Positions 25,353 through 33,867 of a stretch of DNA of 64,000 bases are shown here, piece by piece. The notes beneath the pieces are model-generated. The model saw only the letters and a list, made by a program, of their open reading frames with translations. It was not told the origin of the DNA and did not search any database. Numbering within the stretch: the stretch's first letter is position 1; the number at the start of each line of letters is the position of its first letter. Origin of the DNA: JACVRW01 sp963825345 (GTDB lineage Bacteria; Actinomycetota; Thermoleophilia; Solirubrobacterales; Thermoleophilaceae). Both the position numbers and the translations under genes were made by a program. The stretch spans positions 62,001-126,000 of the forward strand of contig CAWGSQ010000012.1 of NCBI GenBank assembly GCA_963825345.1, written 5' to 3'.

Positions 25353-25949
25353 ATGGCTCGGCCCATTCGCGAGCTGGTTGCGGGCGGCGTCTATCACGTC
25401 GTGGCGCGCGGCAATCGGGGCGCGCGAATCTTCGGAGATGATGCTGACCACGCGGAGTATCTGAAGCTCCTTGCTGAGGTGGTCAAGCGATTCCGCTGGC
25501 ACTTACTCGCGTATTGCCTCATGGGCAACCACGTGCATCTGGTCGTCGAGACGCCAGAGCCGAATCTCCCTGCAGGGATGCAGTGGCTCCATGGCAAGTA
25601 CGGTCGATACTTCAATGACCGGCACGACTTATTCGGGCATTTGTTCCAGGGCCGCTACAAGGCGGTTCGCCAAGCTACGGATGAGCAACTGTTGTATGTC
25701 CTCCGTTACGTCGGGCTGAACCCTGTCGAGGCCGGGTTGTGCCATCGACCGCGCGACTACCGGTGGTCCAGTTATGGGGCGGTCTTGAAACCCAACCCCC
25801 ACTCCGTTGCCGTCGATCGCCTGGCCTGGTTCACGGGGGCGCCGGGGGCTCGGGGGGCTTGCGAGGGCGATGATCGGCTCGCGCGATACCGAGAGCTCGT
25901 CGAGGACGAACCGTGCGCTGCCTCGCGCGAACCGTACGGAACGATTTGA
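25353..25949 (+). CDS. REP-associated tyrosine transposase (Y1/HUH family, RAYT)
   Basis: 198 residues. Single-domain IS200-like HUH nuclease: HUH motif GNHVHLVVE near residues 58-66, tyrosine region HGKYGRYFNDRHDLFGHLFQGRYKA near residues 80-104, and LLYVLRYVGLNPVEAGL with RWSSY further on. RAYTs cut and rejoin single-stranded DNA at REP hairpins and are usually fixed single-copy genes. Start ATG 25353 follows TTGGAGGT; a longer in-frame extension reaches into the repeats and is unlikely. The tail beyond residue ~165 is Gly/Arg-rich and not conserved-looking. It may have spread the flanking GGGGTC-type repeats, including one inside a gene at 47849. Confidence 0.9.
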   Translation: MARPIRELVAGGVYHVVARGNRGARIFGDDADHAEYLKLLAEVVKRFRWHLLAYCLMGNHVHLVVETPEPNLPAGMQWLHGKYGRYFNDRHDLFGHLFQGRYKAVRQATDEQLLYVLRYVGLNPVEAGLCHRPRDYRWSSYGAVLKPNPHSVAVDRLAWFTGAPGARGACEGDDRLARYRELVEDEPCAASREPYGTI

Positions 25950-26163
25950 CCAGGGGGCGGATGCCGGGATCCGACACGAACGCAAGCCCGTGCGAGGCCT
26001 GATACTCGGTCGATACGCGCGTGTTCGCCGCGAGGTCGTCGAATGTGACCGTGCGGATCGCGCCGCCGGCGACGGACGCGATCACGAGAGCGCTGACTGC
26101 GAACAGGACGAAGGCGCCGGCGACGGCAAGGCGCCTGTGGCTTCGATGCTGCGGGTCCACCAC
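25950..26163 (-). pseudogene. 5' fragment of a secreted protein, cut where the RAYT gene ends
   Basis: Reading from GTG 26163 on the minus strand: signal-anchor LAVAGAFVLFAVSALVIASVA, then GGAIRTVTFDDLAANTRVST and EYQASHGLAFVSDPGIRP, the start of a secreted protein with the TVTFDDL pattern seen at mature N-termini of exported adhesin-like proteins. The homology-like part stops at the 3' end of the RAYT gene; beyond that the frame runs antisense through the transposase. Insertion of the REP/RAYT unit into this gene, with loss of its 3' part, is the simplest reading. The 60 bases between here and the anti-sigma gene show nothing else. Confidence 0.5.
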
Positions 26164-26224
26164 CGTAGGGCGATCCTCTCCGCTCTTACCGCCTCAATGC
26201 AAGAGCGCTTGCGGAATCACCCGT

Positions 26225-26935
26225 TCAGTCTCTCTCGCTGACGCCTCGCGGGAAGGAGGCCTGCAGGGTGTCCCCCGGGCTGTCGCCGTGCAGGCGGATC
26301 GACGCCACCTTGTAGAGGTTCACGGGAATCGCCCCACCCCAGCTTCCGTTCCCGTCGAGCTCGAGCGAGGGCAATGTGATCGTGCGCCCGTCTCGGGTCA
26401 CCAGCTCTCCCCGCCTGACGTCGTCCCGGTGCGCGGCGTCGACGGTCAGGAGAATCCACGACGGCGATCCCTCGTAGCCGAACGCTACGCCGCTACGAGC
26501 CCCCTTCGCATCCGCCATCGGCTCGGCCTGGAAGTACCGGCCGCCCGCGGCGGCGAGGCTCTCGCGGTAGCGCTCCGCGGTCTTGTGGTCGTCGTGGTAG
26601 ACGCCGATCAGCGCGACCGCGGTGACGGCCGCGGTTGCGATGGCAGGGCCGAGCCGCGGCGCGAGCCAGCGCGGAGACAACCAGCGAGCTGAGCGACGAC
26701 CGGGCGCGGACTCCTGCAGCCCCATCGCCTCGACGACGCGCGACTCGAAGCCTGCCGGCGGCTCCTGAACCGGCGCCAGCACCAACAGCCCGTCGGCGAC
26801 CTGCGAGAGCTCCTCGACGATGCGACGGCATTCTCCGCACGTCGACAGGTGCCGCAGCGCTTCCGCACGCTCCTCGCCGTCGGCGATCCCGAGGGCGATC
26901 TCGGCGGCGAGATCGCGCGTTCGCTCACAGCTCAT
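26225..26935 (-). CDS. anti-sigma factor, zinc-finger (ZAS) type, membrane-anchored
   Basis: 236 residues. N-terminal zinc-binding anti-sigma domain with H-x3-C-x2-C (RHLSTCGECRRIV), a linker, one membrane segment (LGPAIATAAVTAVALIGVYH), then an extracytoplasmic domain (SGVAFGYEGSPSWILLTVDAA, GELVTRDGRTITLPSLELDG). It binds and inactivates the ECF sigma factor encoded just upstream; release on an external signal is the family pattern. The ATG at 26935 lies inside the sigma gene (11-base overlap), keeping the two stoichiometric. Stop TGA at 26225. Confidence 0.9.
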   Translation of the reverse strand: MSCERTRDLAAEIALGIADGEERAEALRHLSTCGECRRIVEELSQVADGLLVLAPVQEPPAGFESRVVEAMGLQESAPGRRSARWLSPRWLAPRLGPAIATAAVTAVALIGVYHDDHKTAERYRESLAAAGGRYFQAEPMADAKGARSGVAFGYEGSPSWILLTVDAAHRDDVRRGELVTRDGRTITLPSLELDGNGSWGGAIPVNLYKVASIRLHGDSPGDTLQASFPRGVSERD

Positions 26936-27491
26936 TCTTGGTCTCCAACGAATCGCGCAGCTTGAGCATCGCGGTCCGGATTCGGGATTTCACGGTCCCC
27001 AGCGGTAAACCCTCGAGCTCACCTATCTCCTTCGCCGTACGGCCGAGGTAGGCGGCGAGGAACAGGGCCCGACGCTGCTCCGGCGGCAGCTCGGCGATGG
27101 CCCCTCGCACGCGCTCGCGCTCGTCGGGCGGGGGGCCCTCGTCAGCGGGACTGCCGGCGACCCCGGCTTGCTGAAGCTTGCTGGCCACGAGGTCCGGGTC
27201 AAGCGGCTGTGGCCTCTTCACGCGGACCACGTCGATCGCGAGGTTGCGAGCGATGGTCAGGAGCCAGGTCGACACCCGGCCACGTCGCGGGTCGTAGGTG
27301 CGCGCGTGCTTCCAGGCGCGCATGAACGTCTCCTGCGCCACCTCCTCGGCGATGCCCTCGTCCCGAACGATCGTCAGCACCAGGCCGTAGACCCGCGCCT
27401 GAAAGCGACGGATGAACGCCGTCGCAGCGTCCGAATCGCCGGCCGCGAGACCGGACAGAAGGGCCTCATCAGAGAGAGCTGAAGACACCAC
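26925..27491 (-). CDS. ECF-type RNA polymerase sigma factor
   Basis: 188 residues: sigma region 2 with ARVYGLVLTIVRDEGIAEEV, AQETFMRAWKHARTY and STWLLTIARNLAIDVVRVKR, a variable linker, and region 4 with IAELPPEQRRALFLAAYLGR and TAKEIGELEGLPLGTVKSRI. This is the ECF group that pairs with ZAS anti-sigma factors. The start is GTG 27491 (a second GTG three bases in is equally possible). The gene is divergent from the lipoprotein gene at 27576 with a short region containing an inverted repeat, so the sigma may direct both transcripts. Confidence 0.92.
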   Translation of the reverse strand: MVSSALSDEALLSGLAAGDSDAATAFIRRFQARVYGLVLTIVRDEGIAEEVAQETFMRAWKHARTYDPRRGRVSTWLLTIARNLAIDVVRVKRPQPLDPDLVASKLQQAGVAGSPADEGPPPDERERVRGAIAELPPEQRRALFLAAYLGRTAKEIGELEGLPLGTVKSRIRTAMLKLRDSLETKNEL

Positions 27492-27519
27492 ACCCTCTAA
27501 TACGGCGCGGTGCCGTTTT

Positions 27520-27547
27520 GGGATTGACGGTCGTCGCGGTCAATCCC
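27520..27547. promoter_or_regulatory. 9-bp perfect inverted repeat between ECF sigma and lipoprotein genes
   Basis: GGGATTGAC, ten bases, GTCAATCCC. It sits midway in the 84-base divergent region, about 30 bases from each start. Could be an operator for a dimeric regulator or a hairpin; a smaller ACGGC/GCCGT stem followed by TTTT lies at 27502-27517. CGTAGTTCTGGG (27563-27574) ends one base before the lipoprotein ATG and matches sequence near two other genes (see findings). Confidence 0.5.
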
Positions 27548-27575
27548 TTCAGCCACTCGGCCCGTAGTTCTGGGC

Positions 27576-28100
27576 ATGAGAGTCTCGATCAAATCTTCAG
27601 TGGCGACTGCAGTCTCAATCGGCGCCGCGGCGCTTGTGCTTGCCGCGTGCGGCGGCAGTGACAGCGGGGATGTGGACGCCTCCACCGCGAGTGGCGACTC
27701 CGGCATCGTGTCGATCCAGAGCGTCGACGGGACCAACGTCCTGGCTGACTCCGAGGGTCGAACGCTCTACACCGCCGAGGTGGAGAAGAGACAGATCCGC
27801 TGCGTTGACGCGTGCATCTCGTTCTGGGAGCCGATCAACGCTTCGGCGAAGCAGTCGAAGGTGGCGTCCGCGGAATTGAACCTCAAGCTCGGCGTGGTCA
27901 AGCGCCCGGACGGATCCGCCCAACTGTCGTTCGATGGGCTTCCGCTGTACCGCTTCACCGAGGAGGGCGCCGGTCAGCTCGAGGGCGATGGCTTCGTCGA
28001 CGACTTCGACGACACACATTTCGAGTGGGCAGCGGCAACCACGGGCGCCGGGTCCGCTCCTTCCGAATCGAATACCCCGAATAGCCCCTCCCCCTACTGA
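27576..28100 (+). CDS. lipoprotein with secreted-repeat (COG4315/Lipoprotein_15-type) domains
   Basis: 174 residues. Lipoprotein signal SVSIGAAALVLAACGG (lipobox LAAC), a Ser/Asp/Gly spacer, then two units of the family pattern: VLADSEGRTLYTAEVEKRQIRCVDACISFWEPI and VKRPDGSAQLSFDGLPLYRF. The single CVDAC pair could form a disulfide. The family is widespread, secreted, and of unknown function. Divergent from the ECF sigma gene, it is the most obvious candidate target of that sigma. The tail is Ser/Pro-rich (SESNTPNSPSPY). Confidence 0.85.
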   Translation: MRVSIKSSVATAVSIGAAALVLAACGGSDSGDVDASTASGDSGIVSIQSVDGTNVLADSEGRTLYTAEVEKRQIRCVDACISFWEPINASAKQSKVASAELNLKLGVVKRPDGSAQLSFDGLPLYRFTEEGAGQLEGDGFVDDFDDTHFEWAAATTGAGSAPSESNTPNSPSPY

Positions 28101-28208
28101 GCGTGTGACTGACTGCCCGCGTACTCGGGGCGCCGTCGTGATCGGCGGACCCTGAGTTGCAGCGCGCCTCTTGTTTTCCGGCGCTCAAAGCTCCAAAGTC
28201 GCAGTCTG

Positions 28209-30995
28209 GTGGCCACCGAGATCATCGGCCGCGAAGAGGAGCTTGCGGAGCTTCGCCGGTTCCTCGACGCCGCCGACAGAGTTCCGGCCGCGTTCCTGCT
28301 GGAGGGCGAGCCTGGTATCGGGAAGACGGTCCTATGGAGGGCGGGTGTGGAGTTGGCGCGGGCGCGGGATTTTCGGGTGCTCACCGCGATTCCCGCCACG
28401 GCAGAGACGCGCCTTTCGTTTGCGGCGCTCGCCGACCTGCTCGAACCCGTGCTTGCGGACGTGCTCCCGAGCCTGCCGCGGCCGCAGCGGCGCGCGCTCG
28501 AAATTGCGTTGCTGCTCGACGGCCCGCCTGGGCCTGCGCCGGATCCGCGTGCGGTCGCATTCGCTTTCCTGACCGCGGTTAGAGCCCTCGCGCGCGGAGG
28601 ACTGGTTGTGGTCGCGATTGATGACATCCAGTGGCTCGACGGCCCGTCGGCGTCAACGGTCGAATTCGCCATTCGCCGCCTACACAACGAGCCCGTCGTG
28701 TTCCTCCTGGCCCTGAGGAGCGGGGAAGGACCGACACCGCTTGGGCTCGACCGCGCGCTCCCCGAGGGCGGGCTTCGGCGGCTGCCGATCGGGCCGCTCA
28801 GCCTGGGCGCTCTTCACCGCATCCTGGGCGAGAGGCTCGACCTCGTGACCTCGCGGCCGAAGCTTCGGCGAATCCGCGAGCTATCCGGTGGGAACCCGCT
28901 GTTCGCACTCGAGTTGGGGCGCGCAGTGCAACGCGGAGCGATCCGGTTGGAGCCGGGCGAAGCCCTGCCGGGCACGCTCGCGGCGGCCGTTCGCGACCGG
29001 CTCATGCTGCTTCCACAGGAGACCCGGACCGCGCTGCTGGCGGCATCGGCTCTGTCGCAGCCGACGCTGGCGCTCGTGAAGGCTGCCGTCGGCGGAGATC
29101 CCGAGCCACGGCTTGCGCCTGCGCTCGAGGCGAATGTGATCGAGCTCGAAGGCGACCGCATCCGCTTCTCCCACCCGCTGCTCGCCTCGGGCGTGTATTC
29201 CGAGGCCGGCAGCGCCGAGCGCCGAGCGCTCCATCGCCGCCTCGCGGAGCTGCTTCCCGATCTGGAAGAGCGTGCGCGCCATCTGGCGCTTGCCACGGAG
29301 GGCCCAGATGAGGAGGTCGCCGCCGCGCTCGAGCAGGCGGCCGACCGAGCACACGGCCTCGGTGCCCTCGCTTCTGCGGCAGAGCTGGCCGAGCTCGCCC
29401 GGCGGCTGACGCCCGCCGACATGAAGGAAAGGCGCCACCGGCGCACCGTCCAGGCGGCGGTCACTGCCTGGGAGGCCGGCGAGGGCGAGCGCGCCCGGGA
29501 GCTCTTGAGCGAAGCGCGAGTCACCTCTCAGCCCGGATCGTGGCGGGGTGAGATCCTCTACTGGCTCGGCTCGATACAGGAGTACGAGGGCGATCGTCGG
29601 CAAGCGGTCCGCCTCTATCGCGAGGCGCGCCTGAACTCGGCCGAGGACGTCGCGCTCCTGGGGCGAGCCGAGGAGGGGCTTTCAAGTGCACTCTTCTTGC
29701 TGCGGAGCGACCTGCCCGCCGCTGCCGGTCACGCCCGCACCGCGGTCGCGCTCGGCGAGCAAGCCGGGAACCCGGGGATGGAGATCGCTGCTCTCAGCCA
29801 GCTCGTTCTCGTCGACGCTGTGACGGGCGGAAGCGAATGGAGAGCGGCGGTTGCGCGCGGGCGCGAGCTCGAGGAACGCACGGACCCGGTCCAGACCGCC
29901 GTCAGCGCGACCTTCGCTTTCGCCGTGGTACTGACCTGGGTTGACGAGTTCGGGCGCGCGCGCGAGCTCTTCCGGGCCCTTCTCGAGCAGGCAGAGGAAC
30001 GTGGCGAGGAGAGTGCGGTGCCTTGGATACTCGCCCAGCTTTGCTGGGCGGAGTTCCTGGCGGGAAGCTGGGAGGAGGCGAATCGGCACGCCGAGGAGGG
30101 GATCGATCTCGCGCTCCAGGCCGACCAGGAGCCACAGCGCGTTTTTGCCCTTGGCGTGCGCGCCCTGATACGCGCCGCGCGGGGCGATGTGGACGGCGCG
30201 CGAGCCGACGCCGCGAGCACGCTCGAGGGCGCGGAAGCGCGCGGCGTGATGATGGCGACAACCCTCGGCGCTTGCGCGCTCGGGCTTCTTGACCTCTCGC
30301 TCGAGCGGTTCGATGCGGTGCACCGCGTGCTTGGCCCGCTCGGCGCGCGGCTCGAAGCGGGCGGCGTCCGGGAGCCCGGCTCCGTGCGCTTCACCGCTGA
30401 TGAGATCGAAGTGCTGATCGCACTCGGTCGCATCGAAGAGGCCGAGGCGCTGCTCAGCATTCTCGGGCGCCAGGGAGCGCAGCTGGACCGTGCCTCCGCG
30501 CTCGCGTCAGCGGCGCGCTGCCGAGGGCTCGTCTGCGCCGCGCGCGGCGATCTCGAAGGCGCGCTCGTCTCGCTTGAGGAGGCTCTTCCCGCGCACGAGC
30601 GAGCCTCCATGCCCTTCGAGCACGCCCGCACGTTGCTGGCCCTTGGTGCGACACGAAGGCGGGCAAGGATGAAGCGGCCGGCGAGGGAGGCCCTCGAGCA
30701 GGCACTGGCGATCTTCGAGGAGCTCGGCGCGCGCCTGTGGGCCGACAAGACGCGTGCCGAGCTGGCTCGCATCGGCGGGCGTCCCGCGGCCACCGGCGAG
30801 CTAACGCCGACCGAACGCCGCATTGCGGCGCTAGCCGCCGAAGGGCGCTCGAACAAGGAGATCGCAACCGCCTTGTTCGTGACGCCGAAGACGGTGGGCA
30901 CCCAGCTTTCACGGATCTACCGGAAGGTCGGCGTCCACTCGCGAACGGAGCTCGCGCGACATCTATCGAAGGACAGCGCGACGCCCAAAGTGTAG
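28209..30995 (+). CDS. LuxR-family regulator with AAA ATPase domain (LAL type), second copy
   Basis: 928 residues. ATPase: Walker A LLEGEPGIGKTVLWRAG and Walker B GLVVVAIDDIQWLDGPS, then a helical TPR-like middle, and a C-terminal HTH, LTPTERRIAALAAEGRSNKE and TPKTVGTQLSRIYRKVGVHS. Start GTG 28209. Its TAG stop (30993-30995) lies inside the first half of a dyad, AAAGT-N14-ACTTT, that recurs upstream of the propeller-metzincin gene, so the regulator and its possible site are physically interlocked. It heads a ~17-kb stretch of mostly secreted proteins, which makes it the natural candidate regulator for them. Confidence 0.93.
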   Translation: MATEIIGREEELAELRRFLDAADRVPAAFLLEGEPGIGKTVLWRAGVELARARDFRVLTAIPATAETRLSFAALADLLEPVLADVLPSLPRPQRRALEIALLLDGPPGPAPDPRAVAFAFLTAVRALARGGLVVVAIDDIQWLDGPSASTVEFAIRRLHNEPVVFLLALRSGEGPTPLGLDRALPEGGLRRLPIGPLSLGALHRILGERLDLVTSRPKLRRIRELSGGNPLFALELGRAVQRGAIRLEPGEALPGTLAAAVRDRLMLLPQETRTALLAASALSQPTLALVKAAVGGDPEPRLAPALEANVIELEGDRIRFSHPLLASGVYSEAGSAERRALHRRLAELLPDLEERARHLALATEGPDEEVAAALEQAADRAHGLGALASAAELAELARRLTPADMKERRHRRTVQAAVTAWEAGEGERARELLSEARVTSQPGSWRGEILYWLGSIQEYEGDRRQAVRLYREARLNSAEDVALLGRAEEGLSSALFLLRSDLPAAAGHARTAVALGEQAGNPGMEIAALSQLVLVDAVTGGSEWRAAVARGRELEERTDPVQTAVSATFAFAVVLTWVDEFGRARELFRALLEQAEERGEESAVPWILAQLCWAEFLAGSWEEANRHAEEGIDLALQADQEPQRVFALGVRALIRAARGDVDGARADAASTLEGAEARGVMMATTLGACALGLLDLSLERFDAVHRVLGPLGARLEAGGVREPGSVRFTADEIEVLIALGRIEEAEALLSILGRQGAQLDRASALASAARCRGLVCAARGDLEGALVSLEEALPAHERASMPFEHARTLLALGATRRRARMKRPAREALEQALAIFEELGARLWADKTRAELARIGGRPAATGELTPTERRIAALAAEGRSNKEIATALFVTPKTVGTQLSRIYRKVGVHSRTELARHLSKDSATPKV

Positions 30996-31040
30996 GAATT
31001 TGACGACTTTCTGAGGCGCCGCAGCCGCCGTAGGTTCGGG
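30985..31040 (+). promoter_or_regulatory. conserved upstream block, copy 1 (AAAGT-N14-ACTTT plus GCCGCAGCCGCCGTAG)
   Basis: AAAGT at 30987-30991 and ACTTT at 31006-31010 form a dyad with 14 bases between; GCCGCAGCCGCCGTAG follows seven bases later at 31018-31033. An almost identical block with the same spacings lies at 39543-39600. The first arm contains the end of the LAL regulator gene. Likely promoter/operator of the small protein gene at 31081, which has its own GGAAGGAG ribosome site. Confidence 0.65.
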
Positions 31041-31080
31041 GCATCCCACCAGACACCGCCACCCCTGGAAGGAGCACCCG

Positions 31081-31383
31081 ATGAGGACCCCAAGACTCGT
31101 GCGAGCGGCCATCGCTGCGCTCGCCATCGCCGCAACGCTGGGAGCGTCCACTGCCTCGGCGGGGGACATCGAGATCAGGCGCGACGGCTCCAAGGCCGTC
31201 GACGTGCCGGTGGCCCCGGTCGCCCCGACGAGCCCGGATATCGCCGATGGCTTCCAGCTTGACGACGCCGGCGTCGGCGCCGCCGGCATGCTGGCGCTCG
31301 TACTTGGTTCGGCTGGCTTGGTCTCGCTGCGCGGCCGGCGCCAGTCGTCCCGCCCGATGAGCACGACCTCAGTCGCACCATGA
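31081..31383 (+). CDS. small exported membrane protein, function unknown
   Basis: 100 residues. Signal peptide VRAAIAALAIAATLGASTASA, a mature start GDIEIRRDGSKAVDVPVAPVAP, and a hydrophobic segment near the C-terminus (VGAAGMLALVLGSAGLVSL) followed by basic residues RGRRQSSRP, so an exported protein with a C-terminal membrane anchor. The GDI-RRD-SKAVD-PV-PV pattern recurs at the very start of the metzincin protein encoded at 39602. It overlaps the following TolB-like gene by ATGA. GGAAGGAG precedes the start. Confidence 0.72.
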   Translation: MRTPRLVRAAIAALAIAATLGASTASAGDIEIRRDGSKAVDVPVAPVAPTSPDIADGFQLDDAGVGAAGMLALVLGSAGLVSLRGRRQSSRPMSTTSVAP

Positions 31384-33117
31384 CCTGCGCGGCGGGCAGT
31401 CGAATAGGCGTCGTCCTCGTTGGCGCGACGGTCGCAGCACTCACCATGTGTACCGCCCAGGCGCACGCGGCCTTCCCCGGGAGAACGGGGACGGTTCGCC
31501 TGGGATGCCGGCAGCAACCTCACGTCCCTCTATTCCATCGACTCGGATGGCACCGGCCAGACGCGTCTGACCAGCTCATCCTCCAACGACCGCGACCCCG
31601 CGTGGTCTCCGGACGGACAGAGAATCGCGTTCGCGCGCGTGGCGCCGGTAACAGAACACAGCGACCTGTTCGTGATGAACGCGGACGGGAGCGGCCTGAC
31701 GAACGTGACGAACGACTCGGCTTCCTTCAACAGGGATCCGGCCTGGTCGCCGGCCGGGCACGCCATCGCGTTCCAGAGCGCCGGACTCAGCGGTTTTAGC
31801 GACCTATACCGCGTGAACGCGGATGGCAGCGGTCGGCTCAATCTCACGAACACCGACCACCTGCATGAGTCCGGGCCGGCCTGGTCGCCGGACGGGCGTA
31901 GGGTCGCCTACCAGGCATCGGGCGACGCGGCCAACCAGGGCCTATACGTCATGAACGCCAACGGCAGCGACCAGACGAACCTGACGGCGGGCGATGCCTC
32001 CCGCAACCGGCAGCCGGCCTGGTCGCCGAACGGCGACAAGATCGCCTTCGCCTCCAACCGCGGCGGGAACGATGACATCTACGTCATGGATCCCGACGGC
32101 GGCTCCGTGACGAGGCTGACCAACGACGCGGCGCAGGACTCCGTCCCCGCTTGGTCGCCTGACGGAACCAAGCTCGTCTTCCAGAGCGACCGCGACGGCC
32201 CGCTCGCCCTCTACGTGATGGATGCGGGCGGGGGCCAGGTGCAGCCCCTCGCCAGCGAGCGAGGAGGCGCGCTTCCCGACTGGCAGCCGCTCGCGGGCGA
32301 CTTCGCCCGGGTCACGGTCGCGAAGGAACTCGTCCCCGCCAGCGATCCGGGCCGATTCATCCTGGCACTCGGTTCGACGGTGCTCGTGCGGGCGGCGGGC
32401 GACGGAGACTTCGGGACGACCAGTGTCACCCCCGGGACATACGTAGCGTCCGAGGACAGCGACGTCTTCACCTTGCTCCAGAACTACGACCGGTCCGTCT
32501 CGTGCACGAGAAACGGCAGCCCTTACGTCACGCCCGCTGGGCCCGGCTTTATCGACGTGGCCGCGGGTGACCACGTGGTCTGCACGATCACGAACATCCG
32601 GATCCTCGGAGACTCGGACCCGCCGGTTCTCGCGTTGCCGGCAGACAAGACCGTCGACGCGACGTCAGCTTCAGGTGCGACGGTGACCTACGTGGTGTCT
32701 GTTTCGGACACCACTGATCCAAACCCCACGGTGAACTGCACGCCTGCCTCTGGCTCGGTCTTCCCCATCGGCGCTACACCCGTCCGGTGCACGGCGGCCG
32801 ACAACGGCGGCAACTCCGCAACAGGCTCGTTCACGGTGACGGTGCGCAGCCCGACGGCCCAGCTGGCCGAGCTGTTCCGGCAGGTGATCATCACGTCGCG
32901 CCTCCCGAGCGCTGTCAAGGCGCAGCTGCTGGCAAGGCTCCAGCCGCTCGTGAACGCATTCGACCCAAGCAACCCCGCGCAGCGAAGGCTCGTCTGCAAC
33001 GGGCTATCCACCTTCAGCTCGCTCGTGCGGGTCCTCTCCGGCATCGCCATCCCCCCTGGCCAGGCGGCGGCGTGGATCGTCGACGCGAACCGGATCAGGG
33101 CCGTGATCGGCTGCTGA
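31380..33117 (+). CDS. secreted TolB-like propeller with HYR domain (single-base frame break near 31491)
   Basis: Reconstructed as signal peptide (IGVVLVGATVAALTMCTAQAHAAFPG) in one frame joined to the main frame at about 31491, where one A in GGGGACGG appears extra; the main frame continues GRFAWDAGSNLTSLYSIDSDG. Five PD40 repeats follow (AWSPDGQRIAFAR, AWSPAGHAIAFQS, AWSPDGRRVAYQA, AWSPNGDKIAFAS, AWSPDGTKLVFQS), then a beta-rich segment, a HYR domain (SDPPVLALPADKTVDATSAS) with GATPVRCTAADNGGNSATGS, and a helical C-terminus. It overlaps the small membrane-protein gene by ATGA. Probably a surface or periplasmic binding protein. Without the correction the signal peptide would be lost. Confidence 0.82.
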
Positions 33118-33141
33118 ACAGCAATCGCAGGAGGTAGTGAA

Positions 33142-33852
33142 ATGTCAAGCCGGATTGGGACAACCTTCGTGGGCATCGTGGCCGTGGCAGCCGTTTGCGC
33201 ACCGGCCGCCTGGCCCGCCAAGCCGAAGCTCTACAGCGTCGCGCTCATGGGCGATGTGCGCAATGAGGCGAGCCGGACGACGGATGGCGTCCCCAGACCT
33301 CCCGACGGCTGCGTGGGCACGATGTCCGAGACGCATCGGTTCGTCGCGTCGGCCGGTCTGGCACCGAAGCCGGCTGGCGCGCCGGTCGCGTCATACGGGC
33401 GACTGCGTTTCCGGGCTCGCTTGATATCGCCGAGCGTTGCCGCGACCACCACGACCGCCGGGAGCTTTGCGCCCGACCCGAATTACCCGCCCGCGGATCC
33501 GAGCGATTGCTCGGTAGCACCGGGGATGAAGACGTGGCCTTGCGGCTTAGCCGCTGAAGCGATGCGCAGCTCCGGTGCCGAGTTCGCGCTGCTTCCCAAC
33601 AAGGGCAAGTACGAGCTCTACTACAACCGGAGCGCCGGACTCGTCTCCTGCGACGACGAGTTCCCGCTGGGCTGGGCGCTCTTGGACGCGTCACAGCCGC
33701 AGCTGACGAAGCTGCGCGTGAGCGCCGTCAAGCGCCTCGCGAAAGGCAGAACTGCCTCGGCCTCTGGGACGGCCGTGTCGCCCCCGTTGGACCCGGGAGG
33801 CACAGGCGGCGAAACCCTCAATTACACCCTCAAGGTCAAGCGGGTGAGGTAG
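33142..33852 (+). CDS. secreted protein, function unknown
   Basis: 236 residues with a signal peptide (IGTTFVGIVAVAAVCAPAAW PA region) and a mature protein of no recognised family. Four Cys (PPDGCVG, SDCSVAPGMKTWPCG, LVSCDDEF) suggest disulfides, and the C-terminus ends in a basic beta-like segment TLKVKRVR. A strong AGGAGGT ribosome site precedes ATG 33142. It sits between the TolB-like and the 642-residue secreted protein with short gaps (24 and 15 bases), so the three are probably one transcript. Confidence 0.72.
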   Translation: MSSRIGTTFVGIVAVAAVCAPAAWPAKPKLYSVALMGDVRNEASRTTDGVPRPPDGCVGTMSETHRFVASAGLAPKPAGAPVASYGRLRFRARLISPSVAATTTTAGSFAPDPNYPPADPSDCSVAPGMKTWPCGLAAEAMRSSGAEFALLPNKGKYELYYNRSAGLVSCDDEFPLGWALLDASQPQLTKLRVSAVKRLAKGRTASASGTAVSPPLDPGGTGGETLNYTLKVKRVR

Positions 33853-33867
33853 TCGAGGGGGTCGTTC

